Shown one piece after another: positions 48,512 through 55,223 of a stretch of DNA of 55,223 nucleotides. Every line of letters starts with the position of its first letter. Position 1 is the stretch's first letter. The position numbers and the translations under genes are program-made. Where the stretch lies: positions 1 to 55,223 of IMG/VR virus record IMGVR_UViG_3300025282_000042. One strand, given 5' to 3'. The notes beneath the pieces are model-generated. The model ran no database searches and had not been told where the DNA came from. It saw only the letters and a list, made by a program, of their open reading frames with translations. Origin of the DNA: a virus.

Positions 48512-48831
48512 TGGAAACTATGGTTACACTTACTGAACGAGCCAAGGCATACATGAAAAGTGTATGTGAAGGAGGATATGTAACTCTTGGTATTAGGGGA
48601 GGAGGATGTTCTGGGTTTCAGTATGTATGGGGATTGTCTCCTGAGTTAAACGGAGAAGACATCCAGTGGTCACAACCTGTAGAAGATATCCTTCTACTTG
48701 ATCCAGTAGCTGAATTACATATCTTAGGAAGTGAAATAGATTATGTCGAGGAACTTGGAGGAAGCTTTCTAAAAATTATAAATCCTCTTGCAACCAGTCA
48801 ATGTGGTTGCGGAGAGAGTTTTAGTGTGTAA
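48511..48831 (+). CDS. A-type Fe-S cluster carrier (IscA/ErpA/HesB-like)
   Basis: 106 aa. TLGIRGGGCSGFQYVW with Cys33 and C-terminal QCGCGESF with Cys98 and Cys100 give the three conserved ligand Cys of A-type carriers at usual spacing. LTERAKAYMKSV at the start and ILGSEIDYVEELGGSFLKI also match. It could supply clusters to the Cys-rich nuclease or to host enzymes. It is a metabolic accessory gene. The start overlaps the terS stop by one base. Confidence 0.87.
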   Translation: METMVTLTERAKAYMKSVCEGGYVTLGIRGGGCSGFQYVWGLSPELNGEDIQWSQPVEDILLLDPVAELHILGSEIDYVEELGGSFLKIINPLATSQCGCGESFSV

Positions 48832-48997
48832 TGACCCTTCTTCTACAGAATTCCCTGCGAATACACTAAATTAGAGAAAATTAACTCTCTAGGAAGCTCA
48901 CTGAGAGCGTTAAGAGGGTTCCTATATACAATCATACCGGAGAATATTGATTATCACCAGTGAGGCTTAGAGAGCCTTGAAAAGGATATCGCCTCTT
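48832..48997. other. Convergent structured spacer between the two arms
   Basis: 166 bp without a gene where the arms end head-to-head. Stems seen: TAGAGA/TCTCTA (48872-48891 area), TAGGAA...TTCCTA (about 48889-48926) enclosing GCTC/GAGC, and AGGCT-TAGAG-AGCCT near 48962-48977. No good T-run follows any of them, so rho-independent termination is uncertain. The series may act as a bidirectional transcription barrier. Confidence 0.55.
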
Positions 48998-49336
48998 TTA
49001 CCCTATGGGAGGATGCTTTCCATTGTGCATGTCGTATAACTTACTGATATCCTCCATTATCATGGCTACTTTAGCTTCTAAAATTCCTCTTCGCTCATTT
49101 ACCTTTGCCAAATTATCTGGACTTAAGATACCAGTTAAAACTTTTATCTGGTTCTGGAGAACAACGATGCTGTTAGACATCCCATCCAAGTCATGACCAT
49201 ACTCACTAAGCTTTTTTAAAATGATATCCTGATTTTCTTTTAGAGTTCTGACTTGAGCTTTAACTAAAGCCCATGCTCCAGACAGAGATGCTAGGACAGC
49301 ACCTATTTGAAAAAGCATTCTTGCATCTAGTTCCAT
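48998..49336 (-). CDS. Membrane-anchored coiled-coil protein (candidate inner-membrane spanin or holin)
   Basis: 112 aa from the ATG at 49336 (TAATG overlap with the previous stop). The GTG 4 codons upstream is less likely. One N-terminal membrane helix (ARMLFQIGAVLASLSGAWAL), then a long coiled coil (KENQDIILKKLSEYGHDLDG; VLQNQIKVLTGI; RRGILEAKVAMIMEDISKLY). A membrane anchor plus periplasmic coiled coil is the layout of i-spanins. It ends the minus arm, 276 bp after the M15 peptidase gene. Confidence 0.6.
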   Translation of the reverse strand: MELDARMLFQIGAVLASLSGAWALVKAQVRTLKENQDIILKKLSEYGHDLDGMSNSIVVLQNQIKVLTGILSPDNLAKVNERRGILEAKVAMIMEDISKLYDMHNGKHPPIG

Positions 49337-49611
49337 TAGCACCTCCACCTTTTTCTGGCTTGTCTTAATCTTGAATTAGGATTCTTAGCTGCTTTAGGAA
49401 ACTTCTTCATCTGTCCTGCTGATCTTGCACAATAACTCTTCCGTCTAGCTGCTCTCTTACCTGTAGGTTTCTTCTCTGTTACAGCAGTCTTTAGTTTACT
49501 GCCGGGATTTTGTCTGCGATATTTCTCTACTCCCTTAGAGGTTAATCCAGCACCAGACTTTGTTGGTCTTTTATATCCTCCCTTTATTGTCATCCCTTTC
49601 ATACCAGCCAT
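49336..49611 (-). CDS. Basic DUF6321-like protein
   Basis: 91 aa. The C-terminal half KKPTGKRAARRKSYCARSAG then QMKKFPKAAKNPNSRLRQAR, ending RWRC, matches a short domain (DUF6321 from memory) recurrent in marine and cyanophage late genes. Very basic, with two Cys. Probably binds DNA or is packaged. Directly follows the M15 peptidase gene. Confidence 0.7.
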   Translation of the reverse strand: MAGMKGMTIKGGYKRPTKSGAGLTSKGVEKYRRQNPGSKLKTAVTEKKPTGKRAARRKSYCARSAGQMKKFPKAAKNPNSRLRQARKRWRC

Positions 49612-49992
49612 TTATTTATAACTCCATATCCAAGGTCTTCTATGTATATCTGTATTAACCATATCATCTAAGTGAATAAATCTGGAAACTCTATTCCCTC
49701 TCTGGGCTACTCCTATCCCAGTCATCTCATGTTTTATTCCAAGTCTTATTATTTCGTAAGCCTCAGAACCAAGACACTGGATATCTACTGCCCTTCCAAA
49801 AACATGAGGAGAATTTTCTGCTCCCCCAATTCTTATATTATAAGTTGGACTTCTATAAGCAGATGTTAAAATAATTGGTTTGTTAAACTCTTCTCTCAGG
49901 GTTACAAGCTTTTTCATAAAGGCTGAATCCATGTGGCATTCACCTGTTCCCTTACATTTTAATTCTTTCTCACTAAAATATTTCCACTCCAC
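49612..49992 (-). CDS. M15-type peptidoglycan peptidase (endolysin candidate)
   Basis: 126 aa. LTSAYRSPTYNIRIGG, SPHVFGRAVDIQC with zinc ligands His63 and Asp70, and FIHLDD with His107 give the M15A D,D-carboxypeptidase/endopeptidase signature. It would cleave peptide cross-links at lysis or during entry. It starts at the stop of the 1489-aa internal protein gene. No signal peptide, so it needs a holin for export or is packaged in the virion. Confidence 0.83.
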   Translation of the reverse strand: MEWKYFSEKELKCKGTGECHMDSAFMKKLVTLREEFNKPIILTSAYRSPTYNIRIGGAENSPHVFGRAVDIQCLGSEAYEIIRLGIKHEMTGIGVAQRGNRVSRFIHLDDMVNTDIHRRPWIWSYK

Positions 49993-52900
49993 TATCTTTG
50001 TCCTGTTTGAGCACCTACATAACTTTTATATACATTAATCAGTTCAGCCTGTGCCTCTCTAACAGGAGGAGGTGATCCACCTCTTTTCTTTGTAGCCTCG
50101 TTCCATTTAAATATATCCTTTCTTAATGGAGCAGGAGGTATATAAACACCTTTATTAATTAGATTAGCCAGAATTTTCTTGTCCATAAATTTAGGGAAAT
50201 ATCCTTCTCTTGTAATGGCTTTATAAATATCTTTATTATTCATACCCAAACTCTTTGCATGAGTTATTACATCAAACATATCTTTTGCTAAAGAAAATTG
50301 TTTTTCTAAAGCTTCTTCATAGCCTTCAACAAGTTCTTCTGCTGTCATAGGAGATTGTTGTTGTGTCATATCTGTAAATATTTTTCCAGCTTCCCCCATC
50401 TGCCTTTTTAAATCAGACATCCTATATCCTAATTCTATTTTAATGTCATATTTTTGAGGCTTTACACCAGTCAAACTCCATAACTCATTTTCTTTTGTAG
50501 TCTTTCTTCCAGCCTTCCCCCTCTTCATAGCATACTCAGCCCCTTCAAAAGGCTGTTCAGTATACGCTCCATATATATTTCTAGCTGTTCTAAAAAGACC
50601 GGGATCAAAAGGCTCTAAGAATCCTAGAACTCCTGCTGTCATATCTTGTGCTAAACTATTCGATCCTTTATAAAGTTTATTCCCATACTTATCACGATTA
50701 ACTGCTATATTAACCAGACTTTCTGCAAGCATGGAGGGACCAAAAGTTTCCCACAAAGGCTTAAACCAAGTCTCTCCAACAGCATCTAAAATTTTACCAT
50801 CTACATCCTCTCCCCTATTTAAAGCTTCAATTCCTGCATGTATAGGACTTTGAAATTTCGCCCAAGGATTAATGTAACTTATATTTACTCTTGTTCCTTC
50901 TCCATTTTCAGGATTACCATAGTAAATAAAACGATCACCTTTATCATAAGGAGCATTAAAGAATTCTAATGCTTGTTTCCTTGTATAAGGCTGACCTTCT
51001 TCTTTTTCATTCAAGTCAGTAAATATTTCATTAGCTGTATAAGGTAATGCAGTACCAGCAGCAGTTACACTAATCACAGAACCTGCTCTTGTTAATCCTG
51101 CCTTAAGTTGAGTACCGCCCCTCTGACCACCAGTCTGTGATAGAAGCTTACTACCCTGTGCTATATCTCTTAATGCTGTACCATAAATATTAGTTTGAGT
51201 TCTCATTAGCTCTGTAGTAAAGGCAAGAAAGTCTGCTGCTGGAAGAAGCCTTGCATATCTTACAAACTGAGGAACCCCTGCGTAATTCTGCATATGTCTG
51301 GATACCATATCTGCTGCATATTCATCCAGATTTGTAATTATAATCTCCTCGCCATCTCCTGACCTCATCCTTCTGGCAACCTGATCTGGATAGCCTTCTC
51401 CAAACTGATCTGCAAGTATCTTTTTATATGTATTTTTTTCATTAATAAAAGCCATCTGTTTCCACATGTCATCCATTGACTGATAGAGTTTAACCGCACT
51501 GGTATTTATAGAAACAGCTTTGTCTTTTAAAGTCTTGTCTCCTTTATATATCTGATCTGCTCCGTTCCAGAATTCCTTTTTACTTCCTAATCTTAAAGCT
51601 TCTCTATAGGTTCCAAGATCAACACCGCTTTGAATATAACCAAGAGCAACTCCCTTTTCCATTTCTTTCCTAAGTTCTTTGTCACTCCACTTAGACATTC
51701 CTCTTGCAACTTGATATATTCCTTTTAATGAACTAGGTCTAAAATATCCTGCTCCTGCAGCCATCCAGCCAGCACCAAGAAAGTTTCTTGCAATAGCTGT
51801 GGGACTCCAAACAGTTTTAGCAGCCCTTGTATGTCCTTGTAATAAAAGATATTTTTGAAGATGTTTTTGTTGTAACACAGCAATATTGTTACCATTAATA
51901 ATTGCATCTGCAACTTCTTTATTTGCATATAATCTATCAAGAGGACTGGCTCTGGTATCCAGACTACCTCCAAGGAAGTCTATTTCCATTCCGGCAATCT
52001 CTTCGCCGCCTTCTGTAATAGGTCTTCTTACTCCTGCTCTAACAGGCAGCACAGAAGACAACTCTACTGTTCTTCCAGTGGCAGGATCAGGACGTGTTCC
52101 AGCACCACGAATAAGACTTTCCCCTGTTCCCTGCTCTACAACTTCTCTTCCAGTCAACCTTTTTACCCACTCAGGACTATAAGAACCAAACTCACTACCC
52201 ATCCATTCTGGACGTTCCCTTGTCCTTAAAACGTCCTCTGCTTCTGCACCTACTCTTCCTGCCACGGCTCCTTCAGGAGGTACTACATTTTTAATTAAGT
52301 TAGCTATAGAATTTTCAAACTGATATGTTTCTAAAGTCTGATTAATTTTCATTAAAGAGTTTGCATAATTAGTAAGAGGGTCTTTATATTCTCCAAGCAA
52401 TCCTCTTAGTTCTTCTGGAATATCTTTTCTTTTAGTTAAAATTTTACCTGCCGCACCTTCTCTGAATTTTAATGGAGAAGTAAACGCAGTTATTAAATCT
52501 TCTTCTGTATGCGAGTCAAGTAAGTTTTTTATAGTTTGCTGGATTGCTCCATTCTTACCCATGTATGCATCATATATCTCTTGATCTCCTCTACTTAAAA
52601 TACGTCCTTCACTTGCATTCTGGAAAATTATTCCAAAGCCTTCATCTCCCTCTGCAAATCTTTTTCTAAAGTAGTCTTCTGCTTCCTTCCTAATTTTAGG
52701 ATTATTCTTAAGAGTTTTTCCCCAATCAGGATCATCAAAAATTTTGTATTGTCTTGTAAGCCAAAGCTCACCTGACTTTCCATCCATAGATGCTTTGATT
52801 GTTGTTTCAAGCTCAGAGCCTTCTTTTATCATACCACTATCCAGAAGTTCTTTTTGAAGAATACTTATATCTTCTCTCATACTAGCCAAAGCTTTTAATG

Positions 52901-54461
52901 TCAGTGGTTTATTTGCGTGTTTCGCTATTGCTTCTGGTGATCCCCTAAGAACATTATCTAAATCCTCCAGAACACCCTTACGCAAATCTCCTATTTTTTT
53001 AACACCAAACTCTTTTTCAACAGCCTTTTTAAGAGTTACTAACCTTGTATTTACACCTCGCAAGATTTTATTTCCTGCAGCTTCTTTTAGCCTTGTCAAT
53101 CTTCTAACTTCACGGGGAACAGCAGTTCCTATTCTTCTACTAATCTTTCCTAATAATGTAGTATACCATCTTCTTCCATCTTCAGCAACAGGCTCTACTG
53201 ATTTTGGAGAGTATCTTTTTAGACCTCTAAATAACCCTGTTCCTACACCCTCTTCTTCAAACTCAATACCAGCATGTTCGCCAGCATTTACTATAGCTTC
53301 TTTTGTTTCTTTATAAATCTCGTCAATTTCTTCTTTTGTTTTTTCCGTACCCTCTTCCTTTAATTCTTCAGCTAACTCTTTCCTTGTACCAACATGAATT
53401 ACAGCCTCACCATCCACCTCTAGTTTTTTTCCTTCTCTTCCTACAACTGTTTCAATTTCAGAAGCTGCTGTCCTTGCTCCTATGGTAGGAAGATTTATAC
53501 TTGTAAGTGTTTCAAGAGCTTCTTCTTCTGCCGCCTCTTCCAAGGCAATCAGTCTAGCATCATTCTTTCTTAATTGTTTTTTAGCAAGGAAATGATTAAT
53601 GCCTCTTGCAGGACCATAACCAAAGCCAAATCCTAATGCTGTTCCTAATAATGCATCCCTAGCAACTTCACCATAATTTATCTGATCACTTGGATTATCA
53701 TGAACTTCATCAAACTGTTGTTGGACCATAGTATCCAGACCTGAATGTGCCCCTGTATATGCTGCACTTTCTGCCCCATAGAGCCTAGCCATCTTCTTTG
53801 ATGCAGTTTTTCTTGCTTCTTTTAATGCTTCAGTTGTAACACCTTTTGAAACTCCTTTTTCAGCAAACTCTTTTATTGCCTCTTTCTTTATCCCCTGTTT
53901 AGCCAGAGCCTTTTTCATCTGTTCTTTTAAAGTAAATCGTGCAGCTACATTTGCAACCCTACCTCCAGTTAATCTAGCAACAGTACCAAGACCAAAAGTT
54001 CCTATTACCGATCCCCAAACACTGGGGTCTTGAACCATATTTTTAGCTGCTCTAAGAAATGTAGTTCCATCACTGTCAAGATTTTCATACATATCCATAG
54101 AATTTACCCAAGCTCTTTTAGTACCAGTATCAAGATTATCAGCATTAAAAGCTAACCATCCTGTGCTTGTTATATCGTTGTTTACTTCGGAATGTCTATT
54201 TTTTAACCACTCAGCTAAACGCTTATTCGATCCCTTCCAGCGTTCTCCCTCTTCTGATTTATAGATAGTATTGGCATAGTCCAGCCACTGAGGATTTACA
54301 TTCAGGCTTTCTTCTGTAAATTGTTCTTCCTGCCCATCATCTGTTACAGTTTCTTCTGCATCAAATTGACTATAATCAACAGGAGTATAGTCTGATGAAG
54401 GAGAAACCTTTTCAGCTACATCAAATTGACTATAATCTACAGGAATATATGTATCGCTCAC
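49992..54461 (-). CDS. Giant internal virion / ejection protein, 1489 aa
   Basis: GTG start overlapping the upstream stop. The N-terminus has a duplicated YxPVDYSQFD unit (residues about 5-32). The body alternates charged helices (DARLIALEEAAEEEALE; KEELAEELKEEGTEKTKEEI) with hydrophobic Gly/Ala segments (YGEVARDALLGTALGFGFGYG; PTAIARNFLGAGWMAAGAGY). Such very large mixed proteins in podoviruses are ejected with the DNA and form the trans-envelope channel (T7 gp16 analogy). No lysozyme or transglycosylase motif is seen. Largest gene in the window. Confidence 0.75.
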   Translation of the reverse strand: MSDTYIPVDYSQFDVAEKVSPSSDYTPVDYSQFDAEETVTDDGQEEQFTEESLNVNPQWLDYANTIYKSEEGERWKGSNKRLAEWLKNRHSEVNNDITSTGWLAFNADNLDTGTKRAWVNSMDMYENLDSDGTTFLRAAKNMVQDPSVWGSVIGTFGLGTVARLTGGRVANVAARFTLKEQMKKALAKQGIKKEAIKEFAEKGVSKGVTTEALKEARKTASKKMARLYGAESAAYTGAHSGLDTMVQQQFDEVHDNPSDQINYGEVARDALLGTALGFGFGYGPARGINHFLAKKQLRKNDARLIALEEAAEEEALETLTSINLPTIGARTAASEIETVVGREGKKLEVDGEAVIHVGTRKELAEELKEEGTEKTKEEIDEIYKETKEAIVNAGEHAGIEFEEEGVGTGLFRGLKRYSPKSVEPVAEDGRRWYTTLLGKISRRIGTAVPREVRRLTRLKEAAGNKILRGVNTRLVTLKKAVEKEFGVKKIGDLRKGVLEDLDNVLRGSPEAIAKHANKPLTLKALASMREDISILQKELLDSGMIKEGSELETTIKASMDGKSGELWLTRQYKIFDDPDWGKTLKNNPKIRKEAEDYFRKRFAEGDEGFGIIFQNASEGRILSRGDQEIYDAYMGKNGAIQQTIKNLLDSHTEEDLITAFTSPLKFREGAAGKILTKRKDIPEELRGLLGEYKDPLTNYANSLMKINQTLETYQFENSIANLIKNVVPPEGAVAGRVGAEAEDVLRTRERPEWMGSEFGSYSPEWVKRLTGREVVEQGTGESLIRGAGTRPDPATGRTVELSSVLPVRAGVRRPITEGGEEIAGMEIDFLGGSLDTRASPLDRLYANKEVADAIINGNNIAVLQQKHLQKYLLLQGHTRAAKTVWSPTAIARNFLGAGWMAAGAGYFRPSSLKGIYQVARGMSKWSDKELRKEMEKGVALGYIQSGVDLGTYREALRLGSKKEFWNGADQIYKGDKTLKDKAVSINTSAVKLYQSMDDMWKQMAFINEKNTYKKILADQFGEGYPDQVARRMRSGDGEEIIITNLDEYAADMVSRHMQNYAGVPQFVRYARLLPAADFLAFTTELMRTQTNIYGTALRDIAQGSKLLSQTGGQRGGTQLKAGLTRAGSVISVTAAGTALPYTANEIFTDLNEKEEGQPYTRKQALEFFNAPYDKGDRFIYYGNPENGEGTRVNISYINPWAKFQSPIHAGIEALNRGEDVDGKILDAVGETWFKPLWETFGPSMLAESLVNIAVNRDKYGNKLYKGSNSLAQDMTAGVLGFLEPFDPGLFRTARNIYGAYTEQPFEGAEYAMKRGKAGRKTTKENELWSLTGVKPQKYDIKIELGYRMSDLKRQMGEAGKIFTDMTQQQSPMTAEELVEGYEEALEKQFSLAKDMFDVITHAKSLGMNNKDIYKAITREGYFPKFMDKKILANLINKGVYIPPAPLRKDIFKWNEATKKRGGSPPPVREAQAELINVYKSYVGAQTGQR

Positions 54462-55223
54462 TATAATTGACCTTCCGCTTCTTCTTCAGTTAAATTATAT
54501 TTTATCCTAAAATCTTTTATATGCCGATCTCTATTATTGGGATCGTTTTTTACAGCATCCCGAAATGACTTAATAGCATTTGGAGGTGGACCACCAGATA
54601 CTGCAGAAGGCTGCATTATTCCTGATGCTCTAGCTTTTTCTATATATGTCTCTAGTGCCAGAGGCATATCCCCAGTAACTTGAAATATTCTCATTGCACT
54701 AGTATATGCATCGGCATGTTTGCTTTCTGTATCTGCATCAAATGCACTTCCATCCAGATTTCTAAGCTGACCATCTACAATTGTAAAACGTCCCGGTGTT
54801 GCTCCTGACACCTGTTTTAAAAGGACATTATAATCTGCTGCTTCTACATTAGTCATAGTATTAGCAGCGTTATCTGCCAGTTGTTTATAAATCTTAATCC
54901 ATATCTCTGCCCGGTTTCCTTCTGCCTCAGTAGCAGCTTTTTCTGCTGCACTTTGCAGTTTAGCTAGTGCTTGTTGTCTTACTACGTCCCTCTGTGCAAT
55001 TTCAGCTTGCACTGTTTTAACAGCTATTTGTGCTTTTGCTCTTTCTGCTGGTTCCATTATTTGAGTAGTTCTTAGTGCTTCTTTTGCCTGACGATATTTC
55101 ATCAGATCATTTTCATAATTAGTCTCAAATTGACTTAACTCTTTAAAAGCATCTTTATCTCTTAATGTAGCTGCTCTATTCAAATTTCTAATTTCTTTTT
55201 TATCTAATCCTGCTCTTTCGATT
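54461..55223 (-). CDS. Large coiled-coil virion protein, C-terminal part (continues at 2105..1)
   Basis: This is the end of the 911-aa frame that starts at 2105. Over the duplicated 132 bp it repeats residues already encoded at 1-132. The segment is Ala/Gln/Glu-rich coiled coil (AERAKAQIAVKTVQAEIAQR; AAEKAATEAEGNRAEIWIKI), then a compact acidic end (FRIKYNLTEEEAEGQL). An internal ATG at 55183 is not a start once the genome is circularised. The stop overlaps the GTG start of the 1489-aa gene by one base. Confidence 0.82.
   Translation of the reverse strand, partial: IERAGLDKKEIRNLNRAATLRDKDAFKELSQFETNYENDLMKYRQAKEALRTTQIMEPAERAKAQIAVKTVQAEIAQRDVVRQQALAKLQSAAEKAATEAEGNRAEIWIKIYKQLADNAANTMTNVEAADYNVLLKQVSGATPGRFTIVDGQLRNLDGSAFDADTESKHADAYTSAMRIFQVTGDMPLALETYIEKARASGIMQPSAVSGGPPPNAIKSFRDAVKNDPNNRDRHIKDFRIKYNLTEEEAEGQL
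55092..55223. repeat. Terminal overlap, right copy
   Basis: Identical to positions 1-132 apart from T at 55097 versus G at 6. It should be collapsed when the genome is circularised. Confidence 0.93.

Overview
The window is essentially one complete tailed-phage genome, linearised inside a gene. Positions 1-132 and 55092-55223 are the same sequence apart from one base (position 6 G versus 55097 T), so the unique circular length is about 55,091 bp. A 911-codon minus-strand gene runs through the join in perfect frame. The DNA is AT-rich by eye. The gene set is that of a lytic short-tailed phage: T7-type helicase-primase, family A DNA polymerase and endonuclease I, P22-type tail accessory proteins, large internal virion proteins and marine-phage fibre proteins. 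Genome length and gene set recall, from memory only, the HMO-2011 type of marine podoviruses that infect alphaproteobacteria. I could not test this. No integrase and no single-subunit RNA polymerase gene is visible.

Layout: two divergent arms. The minus arm runs from 26328 leftward through position 1 and the join to 48998. It carries terL, portal, a GroES-like co-chaperonin, a scaffold-like protein, the major capsid protein, head-tail adaptors, Lys-rich proteins, fibres, several large Gly-rich or coiled-coil virion proteins, a 1489-aa internal protein and an M15 peptidase. The plus arm (26957-48831) starts with about 20 very small early genes. It continues with a DUF932 protein, a SleB-type hydrolase, the replisome (34641-42851), tRNA-Arg(UCU), an Hsp20 chaperone and a glycosyltransferase/methyltransferase block. 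It ends with a holin-lipoprotein-cupin-small terminase-A-type Fe-S carrier block. The divergent gap (26329-26956) holds promoters and many hairpins and is the best candidate for the early control region and origin. The convergent gap (48832-48997) is a structured 166-bp spacer.

The most unusual content is RNA- or DNA-structural. (1) Six copies of a long hairpin (family A) occur in the plus arm. Each has a conserved 6-bp inner stem and a conserved-position 4-nt bulge, with flanking stems of different sequence that still pair. Between copies 2 and 3, three left-arm changes are exactly compensated in the right arm. (2) Three copies of a second composite hairpin (family B) sit between tiny early genes as leader cassettes. 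(3) A 119-nt insert with 18-bp terminal inverted repeats lies in one leader, and a sister leader lacks it exactly ('empty site'). (4) A promoter-driven leader before hsp20 has three stems and a 6-bp pseudoknot. I could not assign any of these to a described family.

How the genes work together: early small proteins probably reprogramme the host. The replisome plus a B12-type ribonucleotide reductase make DNA. The minus arm builds and fills the capsid with help from the phage GroES. Two peptidoglycan hydrolases, a holin and small membrane proteins or lipoproteins are available for lysis. The GT-A, methyltransferase and MptE-like/DUF115 proteins suggest glycan modification of the host surface or virion.
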